Positions 6,270 through 14,655 of a stretch of DNA of 64,000 bases are shown here, piece by piece. The DNA comes from CALKZN01 sp050633785. GTDB lineage: Bacteria > Pseudomonadota > Gammaproteobacteria > Arenicellales > Arenicellaceae. The stretch lies in the NCBI GenBank assembly GCA_050633785.1, contig JBOEHE010000053.1:1-64000 (forward strand), in the 5' to 3' direction. The first letter of the stretch is position 1. The number at the start of each line of letters is the position of its first letter. Made by a program: the position numbers and the translations under genes. The notes beneath the pieces were generated by a model. It saw only the letters and a program-made list of their open reading frames with translations, did not search any database and was not told the DNA's origin.

Positions 6270-8149
6270 AGTTAGATTTTTCAGTAGTAAGCCAGGCAGT
6301 TAAAAAGTCACTCTCATTATTAAAAACTCAAGAACCGTTAACGGCATCGCAATGGGCGGACCAGTATTTTTACTTGTCGGCTGAAAGTTCATATATCGAG
6401 GGACGCTGGAAAACGTTGGCGTTTCAAGTTGCTCCTTTAAATGCCATGGGCAATGATGTTATAAGGCAGGTTGATTTTATAAAATCAGCCAGGGTTGGGT
6501 TCACTAAGTTGTTAATGGCTAATGCAGCTTATAAAATTGAGCATAAAAACAGAAAGTTGGGTTTTTGGCAACCGACAGATAACGACGCGAAAGAATTTTG
6601 TAAACAGGAAATAGACACGATGATTCGTGATGTTCCGCTGTTAAGAAAAATATTTCCCGACTTTGACAAAAAGTCACCGAAGAACACTATAGACCTTAAG
6701 CAGTTCATTGGTTCCGTTATTTATATCAAAGGCGGGAAATCAGGTAAGAATTATCGCAGAATATCTGTTGATGAAGCACTGCTTGATGAGCTTGACGCAT
6801 TTGATGCTGATATCGAAACTGAGGGTACGCCATCAGGCTTGGCTTGGAAACGTACAGAAGGCTCAAGCTTTCGAAAAATGATTCGTGGTACAACGCCTAA
6901 AATCAAAGGTGAAAGCCAAATCGAAAAAGCAGTTGAAGAGGCGAAAGCATACTTTAAGTATTTTGTGCCTTGTGTGCACTGTGGCGAGTTTCAAGATTTG
7001 AGGTTTGGTGGGCGAGATACTGCATTCGGTTTAAAGTGGACTGATGATGACCCATCAACCGTCATGTATCAATGCCCTCATTGCGCTGGGATAATAGCAA
7101 ATTCTGATTTGCCAGCAATATCGAATAAGGGTTACTGGCTTGATGAGGTACGAGGAGTTAAAACCGTAGATGGCATTACCTTTTTTAATCGGAGTGGAGA
7201 GACAATAGAAGCGCCTAGCCATATTGCTTTTCATGTCTGGACGATATATTCACCATTTACGACTTGGCGAGAAATTGTTACTGAGTGGCTGGACTGCAAG
7301 TCAGACCCCTTGAAATTAAAGACCTTTGTTAATACGACACTGGGTGAAACCTATGATTTAAATACGGGTGAAACGGTTGATGGCAATAAGTTAAAACATC
7401 GCGCAGAGGGTTTCTTTACTGACCCTTTGCCAAGTAAGGTTTGTTACATAACGGCTGGAATTGACCACCAGCCCGATAGGTTTGAAGTTCAAGTATTGGG
7501 TTGGGGTGTCGGATATGAGTGTTGGGTTTTGGATTATAAAATAATTCACTGCGATACTAGTCTTGATATTTCATGGCATGATGTTTTGCACAAAGAGTTA
7601 CAAGTTCAATATCGCCATCCAAGCGGCAAATCGTTACCTATTTCATTTTCTGGAATTGATACTGGTGGTTCGGCTACTCAAGTTGCCTATAAATATTGCA
7701 AAAAATTTGACGGGAAAGGTCGTTTGGCTATGAAAGGTGTTGCTGGTCAAGACAAGCCAATCATACCGCTAAGACCATCAAACGCTTGGAAACTTAAAGG
7801 TTTGAAGGGTTGGAATGTCGGTGTTGATACAGCGAAGATGGTTGTTTATCAGATGTTGAGCATTGATATGGTAGGTGATCGCTTTGTTCATTTTCCAGAT
7901 TCTGGTTTACCTGATGATTATTATGATCAGGTGACCAGTGAAAGGCGACTGATGAAAATCGACAAGATGAATCGGCGTAAATATTATTGGTGGAAGCCAG
8001 CTTCCAAGCGAAACGAGGCATTGGATACATTTGTTTATGCTTTAGCAGCATTGGAGCATGCTGGCGTAGATCTGTCGTATTTGAGTGAGAAGCTTAAACA
8101 GAAAGGTGAAAAGAAAATTGATGATCTATTATCGGAAATGGCTAAATGA
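6266..8149 (+). CDS. terminase large subunit, lambda gpA family
   Basis: A 627-residue ATPase-nuclease that cuts concatemers at cos and pumps DNA into the prohead. The deviant Walker A KSARVGFTK is at residues 73-81 and corresponds to lambda gpA KSARVGYSK. RISVDEALLDELDAF follows as the Walker B region. A zinc-like pair of CxxC motifs (CVHC and CPHC) lies near 240-275. The C-terminal nuclease domain starts near AGIDHQPDRFEVQ. The length matches gpA (641 residues in lambda). GTG start within the Nu1 stop. It shows that the phage packages by a cos mechanism. Confidence 0.95.
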   Translation: MKLDFSVVSQAVKKSLSLLKTQEPLTASQWADQYFYLSAESSYIEGRWKTLAFQVAPLNAMGNDVIRQVDFIKSARVGFTKLLMANAAYKIEHKNRKLGFWQPTDNDAKEFCKQEIDTMIRDVPLLRKIFPDFDKKSPKNTIDLKQFIGSVIYIKGGKSGKNYRRISVDEALLDELDAFDADIETEGTPSGLAWKRTEGSSFRKMIRGTTPKIKGESQIEKAVEEAKAYFKYFVPCVHCGEFQDLRFGGRDTAFGLKWTDDDPSTVMYQCPHCAGIIANSDLPAISNKGYWLDEVRGVKTVDGITFFNRSGETIEAPSHIAFHVWTIYSPFTTWREIVTEWLDCKSDPLKLKTFVNTTLGETYDLNTGETVDGNKLKHRAEGFFTDPLPSKVCYITAGIDHQPDRFEVQVLGWGVGYECWVLDYKIIHCDTSLDISWHDVLHKELQVQYRHPSGKSLPISFSGIDTGGSATQVAYKYCKKFDGKGRLAMKGVAGQDKPIIPLRPSNAWKLKGLKGWNVGVDTAKMVVYQMLSIDMVGDRFVHFPDSGLPDDYYDQVTSERRLMKIDKMNRRKYYWWKPASKRNEALDTFVYALAALEHAGVDLSYLSEKLKQKGEKKIDDLLSEMAK

Positions 8150-8403
8150 GCTGCACTAACAAAGAGTGCTCAACCATGTTGTGCGAATTGGTTAATGCGT
8201 ATAACAAAATGATTTCAGGTCAAACCGTGATTGATGTCAGGTTGGATGGTGAAATAACTCGTTATGAGCGCGCACGAGATGGTGAGAAATTGCTAATGGA
8301 TCAAATTCGCCGTTTACATCAAGTCTGTGGAAACGAAATTAGTGCTGCCGTAACCGGCATGCCATTGTCGGGCCGAAGGCCGGCGGGATTATGTTATCGA
8401 TGA
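8146..8403 (+). CDS. head-tail joining protein gpW-like
   Basis: An 85-residue protein in the gpW position directly after gpA, with a four-base overlap. The central part (DVRLDGEITRYERA) and the C-terminal GRRPAGLCYR recall lambda gpW (GRxVEF... and RRGPAGFYV). gpW binds the portal after packaging and prepares the head for tail attachment. The N-terminus has three cysteines (CTNKECSTMLC) not typical of gpW. Confidence 0.75.
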   Translation: MSCTNKECSTMLCELVNAYNKMISGQTVIDVRLDGEITRYERARDGEKLLMDQIRRLHQVCGNEISAAVTGMPLSGRRPAGLCYR

Positions 8404-9662
8404 AAAACCAACATTTAATAGATAGGGCGTTTAATCAGCCCGTATTGATGGAACCGGGCGCTGCTCGGTTTTTTTACGCCTATTTGTCCAGTCATGTTGG
8501 CGCAGATTCTATTCAGTTCTGTGACGGTGAGGAATTGGACCGTGAAGGAATGCTGGCTTTGTCAGGTTCATATAGCAGAAACAGAGAGGATAAAATTTAT
8601 CAGGTGGTTGATGGTGTAGCCATCATTCCAGTGGAGGGGAAGCTTGTTCATCGTTATGGATATTTAAATCCACGGTCTGGCATGACTGGTTACGATGGAA
8701 TAAATGCAAAAATTAATGAGTCGGAACGAGATGCTGATGTTAAAGGCATATTTTTCGACATCAATTCCCCAGGTGGAGAAGTTGCGGGTTGTTTTGACCT
8801 TGCAGACATTATTGCAAAAATTGAAAAGCCCACAATGGCCTACGCAGATGAGATGGCCTGTTCTGCCGCGTATGCTATAGCAAGTGCATGCGATGAAATT
8901 GTACTTCCAAGGACGGGTGAAGTTGGGTCTATCGGTGTTGTTATGGCTCATATGGATATTTCAAAAGCTATGGAAGATAAAGGCGTTAACGTCACACTCA
9001 TACATGCCGGAAAACACAAGGTTGACGGTAATCCCTATGAAGCATTGCCTGAAAATGTCAGGTCAAAATTCCAGGCTGATATAGATCATTTTGGAGGTAT
9101 GTTTTTCTCTTTGGTTGCTAAAAATCGAAGGATGAGCACAGATGCGATTTCCAGTTTAGAGGCGGCAACATTTCGAGGGGATAAGGCTGTCACATCTGGG
9201 TTAGCTGATGCTGTAATGCCCAAAAATGAGGCATTTAATACTTTTTTAAACCATGTCCGTAAGGGCGCAAACACAACGGAGACAACACACATGTCTAAAC
9301 AACAAACGGGCGATGCGATTACCGCAGAGCAAGTTGGTGAGCAGATTGCGGACGCTGAAAAGAATGCTGCAACATTAGCCACCAAAGCTGAAGGGGAGCG
9401 TATTTTTGCAATCCTTGAAAGCGAGGAATCCAAAGGGCGAACTGCAGCCGCTATTGAATTGGCAAAATCCGGATTAAATCAGCAAGCCGCTATTGCCACT
9501 CTTTCTAAACTGCCAACAGAATCGACTCAAGGGGATTTTGTTGCACAAATGGATGCAGCTGGTGGCGCCGGAGTCGAGGATTTACCCGACGATGAAGGCG
9601 ATCAAGCCAGTGCGGTAGATTCATTTGCACAAACATTTAAATCTCACGGAGGTAAATTATGA
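8391..9662 (+). CDS. head maturation protease, S49/ClpP-like (gpC), with scaffold tail
   Basis: A 423-residue protein. Residues 75-290 form an S49 peptidase domain with NSPGGEV (oxyanion region, about 125-131), the nucleophile Ser158 in MACSAAYA and a base Lys at 208 or 210 in HAGKHKVDGNPYE. The last 123 residues are helical and acidic, like lambda Nu3 scaffold. The protease degrades scaffold and processes the portal in the prohead. Two starts are possible: ATG 8391, or ATG 8400, which makes a four-base ATGA overlap with gpW. In lambda-type phages the portal gene precedes gpC. Here it is missing at this place and found at 19681. Confidence 0.9.
   Translation: MLSMKNQHLIDRAFNQPVLMEPGAARFFYAYLSSHVGADSIQFCDGEELDREGMLALSGSYSRNREDKIYQVVDGVAIIPVEGKLVHRYGYLNPRSGMTGYDGINAKINESERDADVKGIFFDINSPGGEVAGCFDLADIIAKIEKPTMAYADEMACSAAYAIASACDEIVLPRTGEVGSIGVVMAHMDISKAMEDKGVNVTLIHAGKHKVDGNPYEALPENVRSKFQADIDHFGGMFFSLVAKNRRMSTDAISSLEAATFRGDKAVTSGLADAVMPKNEAFNTFLNHVRKGANTTETTHMSKQQTGDAITAEQVGEQIADAEKNAATLATKAEGERIFAILESEESKGRTAAAIELAKSGLNQQAAIATLSKLPTESTQGDFVAQMDAAGGAGVEDLPDDEGDQASAVDSFAQTFKSHGGKL
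9291..9662 (+). CDS. probable internal scaffold protein (Nu3-like) within gpC
   Basis: An in-frame ATG at codon 301 of the gpC-like gene is preceded by GGAG with 9-base spacing. Starting there gives a 123-residue helical, acidic protein beginning MSKQQTGDAITAEQ. In lambda the scaffold Nu3 is made in the same way from an in-frame start inside gene C. The change in composition at this point supports a separate product, but the spacing is slightly long. Confidence 0.5.
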   Translation: MSKQQTGDAITAEQVGEQIADAEKNAATLATKAEGERIFAILESEESKGRTAAAIELAKSGLNQQAAIATLSKLPTESTQGDFVAQMDAAGGAGVEDLPDDEGDQASAVDSFAQTFKSHGGKL

Positions 9663-10000
9663 GTGCTGGATTTTCAAGTCAAACCTACGAGCCTAATGAT
9701 TTTTACGCAGGTGGTGGAATCGAGACTAAAGATTATGCATTTCCGGCTGGGCTTGTTCTTAAAGAGGGGCGGGTCGTGTCACTAAATGGCGCGGGAACCG
9801 AAATAGTGGCCGATGAATCAAAGGTGGTCGGTGTCATGGCACATGATCTTGATACAACATCTGGCCCAACTCGAGCATCAATATTGGTTGATGCTCGGCT
9901 AATCAAAAGCAAAGTTCATATCACTGGTGAGGCTGTGGTTCCAGTTGCAGTTGACAATGCTTTGCGCAACATCGGAATCACACTTGTGGAGGCAGGATAA
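9659..10000 (+). CDS. head decoration protein, gpD-like
   Basis: A 113-residue protein with the family layout of lambda gpD (HDPD): an extended N-terminus, then AGLVLKEGRVVS, VVGVMAHD and a C-terminal VDNALRNIGITL. It binds the outside of the expanded capsid and stabilises it. It lies between the protease and the major capsid protein, the same order as lambda C-D-E. Four-base overlap with gpC and one-base overlap with gpE. Confidence 0.88.
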   Translation: MSAGFSSQTYEPNDFYAGGGIETKDYAFPAGLVLKEGRVVSLNGAGTEIVADESKVVGVMAHDLDTTSGPTRASILVDARLIKSKVHITGEAVVPVAVDNALRNIGITLVEAG

Positions 10001-11019
10001 TGTTAGGTACTTATACGACTTATGAACTGGCGAACATGATAAAAATTGTTCAGCCGCCAAGTCAATTTTTCTCAGATACGTTTTTTCCAGCTATGATTAC
10101 CTCGGAAAAAGAAGAGATCTCTTTTGATGTAGAAACTGATGGTGAACAGCTTGCACCATTTGTGCACCCGTCAGTACAAGGTAAAATCATTGAGGGCGAA
10201 GGTTATCAAACGAACACTTTTAAGCCAGCTTATATAAAAGTAAAATCCGGTTTACGTCCAGGGCAAGTGATCAAGCGCCGAGCAGGTGAGCAGTTTGGCG
10301 GGTCACTGTCAAATGAACAGCGGCGTCAGCTGATGATTGCTGGTTATCTGCAAGATCATGAAAACAGAATTCAACGCCGAATTGAAGTTATGGCTGCTGA
10401 GGCATTGGTTTATGGACGTGTCACGGTTGTAGGTGATGACTACCCTGAAAAGGTTGTGGATTTTGGTCGAAAAGCATCCAATACAATTGCTCTAGCGGGT
10501 GCCGCTCGATGGTCAGATTCTAATTCCACTCCTTTGAAAGACCTTGAAGATTGGTCATTACGCTGTCTGGATGAAACGGGGTTTGCGGGTGATACGCTTA
10601 TTCTATCCAGTAGTGCATGGAATTTATTGTCAAAACACAATGATTTTAACGACCAACTGGATCGTCGCAGAGGCATTAAAGATGTTCCTTTTATCAGCCC
10701 AGAAGTGGCAAAGCGAGTTCAGTATAAAGGCGCCATTGGTGATTTTGATATATTCGTTTATTCAGGGCGCTATAAAAATAAGTCAGGCGGTGTAGTTCAA
10801 CTTATGGACGATAACCGAGCCTTGATGATTGCCCGCGAAGGACTCAAGGGTATTCAGGCTTATGGAGCGATACAGGATTTAAGCAATTTAGTTGCTATTG
10901 ATCGCTATACAAAAATGTGGGAAGAAAAGGATCCAAGTATCGAGGTTATGTTGACTCAGACAGCGCCTTTAGTTGTCCCTCGTTTACCGAATGCCGTTGT
11001 ATCAGTGGTGGTTAACTAA
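10000..11019 (+). CDS. major capsid protein, gpE family
   Basis: A 339-residue protein, close to lambda gpE (341). It starts LGTYTTYELANMIKIVQPPSQF and contains the family stretch KSGLRPGQVIKRRAGEQFGG and a C-terminal WEEKDPSIEVMLTQTAPLVVP. It folds in the HK97 manner and builds the icosahedral shell. The start overlaps the gpD stop by one base, and the next gene starts in the TAATG overlap. Confidence 0.93.
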   Translation: MLGTYTTYELANMIKIVQPPSQFFSDTFFPAMITSEKEEISFDVETDGEQLAPFVHPSVQGKIIEGEGYQTNTFKPAYIKVKSGLRPGQVIKRRAGEQFGGSLSNEQRRQLMIAGYLQDHENRIQRRIEVMAAEALVYGRVTVVGDDYPEKVVDFGRKASNTIALAGAARWSDSNSTPLKDLEDWSLRCLDETGFAGDTLILSSSAWNLLSKHNDFNDQLDRRRGIKDVPFISPEVAKRVQYKGAIGDFDIFVYSGRYKNKSGGVVQLMDDNRALMIAREGLKGIQAYGAIQDLSNLVAIDRYTKMWEEKDPSIEVMLTQTAPLVVPRLPNAVVSVVVN

Positions 11020-11228
11020 TGGTTACGGCAACGTGTTTGGTTGTTTTGCGGGTAAAAGAAAACGACAAAAGCGATAATTACATCAAAAAGGAATTTATGC
11101 CTGGAGATGAAATTACAGGACTTGATAAAGATTCAGTCGAAGCACTGGTAAAGTCTGGATCTGCTGAAAAGCGTAAACCGGCTGAAAAGCCAGAACCTGA
11201 TAGCAAGGGCAAAGGTCGCAGAGGTTAA
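11019..11228 (+). CDS. small head-region protein, function unknown
   Basis: A 69-residue protein. Its first half has FMPGDEITGLDKDSVEALVKSG, a pattern common in short proteins just after phage capsid genes that follow a reading like 'value above threshold D/E, then L(I)xxGxxE'. The second half is a Lys/Glu/Pro tail. It occupies the position of lambda FI, which helps terminase release, but no clear homology is visible. Confidence 0.55.
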   Translation: MVTATCLVVLRVKENDKSDNYIKKEFMPGDEITGLDKDSVEALVKSGSAEKRKPAEKPEPDSKGKGRRG

Positions 11229-11231
11229 CGA

Positions 11232-11639
11232 GTGACCAGTCCGCAGCGCGAGGTGTACAAAAGAGCCGTTTTGGATCGCATTGATAGTTTTGGTGAATTT
11301 GTAAAGCATAAGGGCTCATTCGGAGAGGAGTGGGTCAAACTGCATTTTACAGATATACCCAGACCATCTGACGTAAGCGGTATTGAAATTGGAATTGTGG
11401 ATGCCAATCCGTTTTTAACTGGGCATGTTGATCAGCTGGTAAGTATGCCTGAACCCATCAGAAAGAATAATCAGTATTCTGCTGCATCGGGGTCAGTTTT
11501 TATCGTTAATGGTATTTCATATGATGTACAGAGCTTCGATGTCAATATGCGGGGTGGTTTTAAAATTGACCTAGTCGTTTCAAACCCAGACGATGATGTT
11601 GATGCCTCTTTTTTTGCCGAACAAATGGCTCAAGGCTGA
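11232..11639 (+). CDS. head-tail joining protein, gpFII-like position
   Basis: A 135-residue protein with a GTG start at 11232, four bases after the previous gene. The mixed beta-rich sequence (GSVFIVNGISYDVQSFDV, then GGFKIDLVVSN) resembles head-tail completion proteins that follow the capsid gene. The central GIEIGIVDANPFL is not a known catalytic motif. Position and size support a neck protein. The family assignment is tentative. It overlaps the next gene by one base. Confidence 0.5.
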   Translation: MTSPQREVYKRAVLDRIDSFGEFVKHKGSFGEEWVKLHFTDIPRPSDVSGIEIGIVDANPFLTGHVDQLVSMPEPIRKNNQYSAASGSVFIVNGISYDVQSFDVNMRGGFKIDLVVSNPDDDVDASFFAEQMAQG

Positions 11640-12169
11640 TGCTGAAACGGTCTCAAATACGCCCAGCAATAGTCGCTGTACTACTCGATCCAACTACCAG
11701 AAACTCACCGGCATGTGGTGATGGCGCTTTAACGAATGCAGGAACCCGTATTGCAGATACGCCAATAGATCCTCAGTCCGCTATTGATAGTAAGGTGACA
11801 CTTCCTTATGCAGCGGTTTATACGGAATCAGAAATTTCAACGCCACGAAGTGAGCATAATCCAAACTGCTTTGAGTCTAGGGTTGATTTGATTGTTGAGT
11901 TTTTTGATTGTAGTGCGTCTGGACGGGAACTTGAGGAACAGCTGGATGAATTGGAGTATCAGGTAAAGTTCAAGATACTAACCAGCAACGCTTTGTATAA
12001 ATTGGGAAAACTTGAAAGCGTACAAGCGTCAACCGTTCGAGATTCTGGCGGGGTTCGCGTAGGGCTGCGGAGGGTGGTATTCACTTTAGCGATATCAGAA
12101 AAGTTCGTATTAGATGTTTGCGAACCTAAATTTAACCACAAATATAATGAGGTCAAGCCTAATGGATAA
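11639..12169 (+). CDS. tail terminator-like protein (gpU type)
   Basis: A 176-residue protein starting MLKRSQIRPAIVAVLL, a helix common to tail terminator proteins. This is followed by beta strands (SRVDLIVEFFDCSASGRELE) and helices (LEEQLDELEYQVKFKIL). The fold order alpha-beta-beta-alpha-beta matches gpU-like terminators that stop tail tube growth and join tail to head. It lies just before the sheath module, which is consistent. The exact family is not certain. Confidence 0.5.
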   Translation: MLKRSQIRPAIVAVLLDPTTRNSPACGDGALTNAGTRIADTPIDPQSAIDSKVTLPYAAVYTESEISTPRSEHNPNCFESRVDLIVEFFDCSASGRELEEQLDELEYQVKFKILTSNALYKLGKLESVQASTVRDSGGVRVGLRRVVFTLAISEKFVLDVCEPKFNHKYNEVKPNG

Positions 12170-12356
12170 TATTTATGTTAAGCCAGGGATGGGGCGCAAA
12201 GTCAGAATGCCTGAAAGGGGTTTTGATTTATTGCCAGAGCAGGGACAGTCTGTTCCTAATAACAGTTATTACGCCTCACTTATTCGCTTTGGTGATATAG
12301 CACTCGCTAAAAAACCAAAAATGAATAAAAAAGGCCCGATTAAAGAGGATAATTAA
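12162..12356 (+). CDS. DUF2635 protein (Mu-type tail module)
   Basis: A 64-residue protein from ATG 12162, which overlaps the end of the upstream gene by eight bases. The N-terminal VKPGMGRKVRMPERGFDLLP and the later RFGDIALA match the DUF2635 pattern (P..G..V.dP..g..Lp..G...RxxxDGDV), a short protein always just before the contractile tail sheath in Mu-like phages. Its role is not established. It ends in a one-base overlap with the sheath gene. Confidence 0.7.
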   Translation: MDNIYVKPGMGRKVRMPERGFDLLPEQGQSVPNNSYYASLIRFGDIALAKKPKMNKKGPIKEDN

Positions 12357-13840
12357 TGGCTATTTCAATACCTGGCGTACCATCCAATGTGCGCGTACCT
12401 TTTACTTATTTCGGCATTGATAATTCTCAAGCTGGATTTGGCCAACAGAACACCAGAATTTTAGTGTTTGGTCAAAAACTGGCTGCTGGATCAGCATTGA
12501 ATGACAGCATTGTGCAGGTCTTTGGCAATCAAGATGCATTGTTCGGCGTTGGCTCTATGTTGGCAAATCAAGTTGATAAGATAATGTTGAACGCACCAGG
12601 GGCAGAAGTGTTTGCAATTCCTGTGACGGAAGTTGGCGCTTCAGGTGTTCACACAGTAACAGTATCAGGCGCGCCTTTAACAGCTCCTGAAATCATTAAT
12701 ATTTTAGTGGGGGGTAAACTGTACTCGACAACAGGCTTAACCGGCGATACAGACGACGACATTGCCTCAAGCTTGGCAGCGGAAATAAACAAAGATGTAA
12801 AAGCGTATGTGGTAGCAGTAGCAGCAGCCAACGTTGTTACATTAACCGCTAAAAATAAAGGCCAAGTGGCCGGCTCTATTGATGTTAGAGCAAAATACAA
12901 GCGCCAGCGAATCGATAATAAAACGGTCAACTTGACCATCGCGCAAAGCGTTGCGCCTGTAGGCAGCCCTTCATTGGCTGTTGCCTTGGCGGGTCTTGCT
13001 GATGAGGCATTTGACTGGATCTGCAACCCCTATCTGGATGGTGTAAATGTGGCCGCACTATCACAAGAATTAAGTGATACTGCCGGCCGCTGGGGGCCTT
13101 TGCAAATGTTGTATGGGCATGCAATTGGCGCTGTTCTTGATACCCCTTCAAGTTTAGCAGCATTTGGCGATACCCTGAATGATCAGCATTTTTCTGTGCT
13201 GGGCTTTTACGGCTCACCGACCCCCGCTTATGAAATATCAGCTGCAGTTACAGCAAAGGCATGGTTACACCTGTCTACTGCCCCTGAATTATCACGGCCT
13301 TTGCAGACCTTAGAGCTCAACGGAGTGTTGGCTCCAGAAGTGGAGGACGTTTTTACAAAATCAACTCGGCAAGCATTGTATTTTGATGGGATTGGTTCGG
13401 TCACAGTGAGTCGAGATGGCAAGGTCAGGATTGACCGTTTATTGACTACGTATAAAACCAATGACACAGGTGCACCTGATAGTTCTTATCTGGATGTTCA
13501 AACGATGGCCCAGTTGCAGTATTTCATTCGTTTTATGGATGCAAGGATTAAACAACGTTATCCGCGACATGCTTTACGCAATAACGATGAGCCAGTGATA
13601 CCTGGACAATTTACAGTTCGTCCCAGGGATATCAAAAATGAAATGATTGCTGCTGCACAGGAATTAGCCAATCAAAACGTCATTGAAGATATAGCGGGGT
13701 TTGCAGAACGTGTCGTAGTACAGCGGTCTATTGACGACCCTAATTGTATCGAAATGGTGCTTACACCTGATTTGGTAAACCAGTTCCGTATTGCCAAAGT
13801 GTTAGTTCAATTTTATAACCAATACCCGGTAGCGGCGTAA
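12356..13840 (+). CDS. contractile tail sheath protein, Mu gpL family
   Basis: A 494-residue protein that forms the contracting outer tube of the tail. The N-terminus ISIPGVPSNVRVPFTYFGID and the central ALAGLADEAFDWICNPYLD are typical of Mu-type sheath proteins (gpL, 495 residues). So are the C-terminal LTTYKTNDTGAPDSSYLDVQ and RFMDARIKQRYPRH. It establishes the phage as a myovirus, although its head genes are lambda-like. A one-base overlap joins it to the DUF2635 gene. Confidence 0.95.
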   Translation: MAISIPGVPSNVRVPFTYFGIDNSQAGFGQQNTRILVFGQKLAAGSALNDSIVQVFGNQDALFGVGSMLANQVDKIMLNAPGAEVFAIPVTEVGASGVHTVTVSGAPLTAPEIINILVGGKLYSTTGLTGDTDDDIASSLAAEINKDVKAYVVAVAAANVVTLTAKNKGQVAGSIDVRAKYKRQRIDNKTVNLTIAQSVAPVGSPSLAVALAGLADEAFDWICNPYLDGVNVAALSQELSDTAGRWGPLQMLYGHAIGAVLDTPSSLAAFGDTLNDQHFSVLGFYGSPTPAYEISAAVTAKAWLHLSTAPELSRPLQTLELNGVLAPEVEDVFTKSTRQALYFDGIGSVTVSRDGKVRIDRLLTTYKTNDTGAPDSSYLDVQTMAQLQYFIRFMDARIKQRYPRHALRNNDEPVIPGQFTVRPRDIKNEMIAAAQELANQNVIEDIAGFAERVVVQRSIDDPNCIEMVLTPDLVNQFRIAKVLVQFYNQYPVAA

Positions 13841-13849
13841 GGAGAAATT

Positions 13850-14221
13850 ATGTCTACATGCGAATACGGCCGTATCACCCTCACAATTGATGGTGAACGG
13901 CTTAGCGCGCGCGGCGCATTTGAAATAAAACCAAACAACTTTGAAAGAGAAGCAGGTCTCAACCTTGACTCCACCTTGTGGTCAACGGTCAAACCTATGC
14001 CGGCTGAGGCAAGCGGATCGATTGATGTGTGCAGTGCAGAGGATTTTGCAAAAATGCTAAACGCCTGCAAATTAACCGCTGTATTTGAACTGGGAAATCC
14101 TGAAAACCCAACCACGTATATTTATCCAGAAGCTTTGCTGGTTGGACGACCTTCATTGAACACAGAGACCGGCGAGGTCACTGATTTTGTTATTAACTCC
14201 GCTATAGCGAGAAAAATTTAA
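13850..14221 (+). CDS. tail tube protein, Mu gpM-like
   Basis: A 123-residue protein with AGGAG five bases before its ATG. It has the Mu-type tube layout: YGRITLTIDGERLSARG, then GLNLDSTLWSTVKPMPAEAS and a C-terminal RPSLNTETGEVTDFVIN. It polymerises inside the sheath to form the DNA channel. It directly follows the sheath gene, as in Mu and related phages, and touches the next gene without overlap. Confidence 0.85.
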   Translation: MSTCEYGRITLTIDGERLSARGAFEIKPNNFEREAGLNLDSTLWSTVKPMPAEASGSIDVCSAEDFAKMLNACKLTAVFELGNPENPTTYIYPEALLVGRPSLNTETGEVTDFVINSAIARKI

Positions 14222-14521
14222 ATGAAAGATATTACTGTAAAACTATCACGACCTCTTGTGGATCAAGAGGGTAAGGAGCATACAGAGATTGTTCTGAGCG
14301 AACCTACCGGAAGTCAGTGGGACGCAATTGGTAAGCCATTCTCAGTTTTTATGAAAGGAGATCAACAAATTGTTGATATAAGTAATACGCGATTAACGAA
14401 TTATGTGTCTGCTGTAAGCGGTATTGATCAAGCGGTACTCAGAAGTTTGCCATTGTCTGACTTGCAAAAGTTACAGGATGAGATGATGAATTTTTTCGGG
14501 GAAGCGGATACCGACAGCTAG
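14222..14521 (+). CDS. tail assembly chaperone (Mu gp41-like), upstream frame
   Basis: A 99-residue protein beginning MKDITVKLSRPL, with LSEPTGSQWDAIGKP and LTNYVSAVSGIDQAVLRSLP, a pattern of the Mu-type tail assembly chaperone family. These proteins coat the tape measure protein during tail assembly. A slippery heptamer near its end (14491-14497) allows a -1 shift that fuses its first 92 residues to the following short frame. This is the conserved expression mode of tail chaperones. Confidence 0.82.
   Translation: MKDITVKLSRPLVDQEGKEHTEIVLSEPTGSQWDAIGKPFSVFMKGDQQIVDISNTRLTNYVSAVSGIDQAVLRSLPLSDLQKLQDEMMNFFGEADTDS
14491..14497 (+). promoter_or_regulatory. -1 ribosomal frameshift site T TTT TTC
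   Basis: The heptamer T TTT TTC is in register with the chaperone codons (AAT TTT TTC), so both tRNAs can slip back one base. After the slip the -1 frame is open without a stop to 14655. This gives a fusion of about 144 residues (92 plus 52). Confidence 0.85.
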
Positions 14522-14655
14522 ATGAAATGATGGATGATTTGGTTTTTTATTTTAAGTTTCCAATATCAGAGGTGCTTAATATGAAATTATCAAAAATTGT
14601 CCAGTGGCATCAGCGTGGAATGTCCGCCGATAAGCGATATAAAAGAGGAAAGTAA
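14497..14655 (+). CDS. tail chaperone -1 frame extension (GpE-like)
   Basis: Reached by -1 shift at 14497; it also has its own ATG at 14527. The encoded 52-residue extension ends with LVFYFKFPISEVLNMKLSKI followed by VQWHQRGM, matching the P2 GpE/GpT-type pattern (FHW..sel..MsL.EL..W). Such extensions are added to a fraction of chaperone molecules at a set ratio and are needed for tail length control. The frame overlaps the ATG of the tape measure gene by one base. Confidence 0.8.
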   Translation, partial: RGSGYRQLDEMMDDLVFYFKFPISEVLNMKLSKIVQWHQRGMSADKRYKRGK

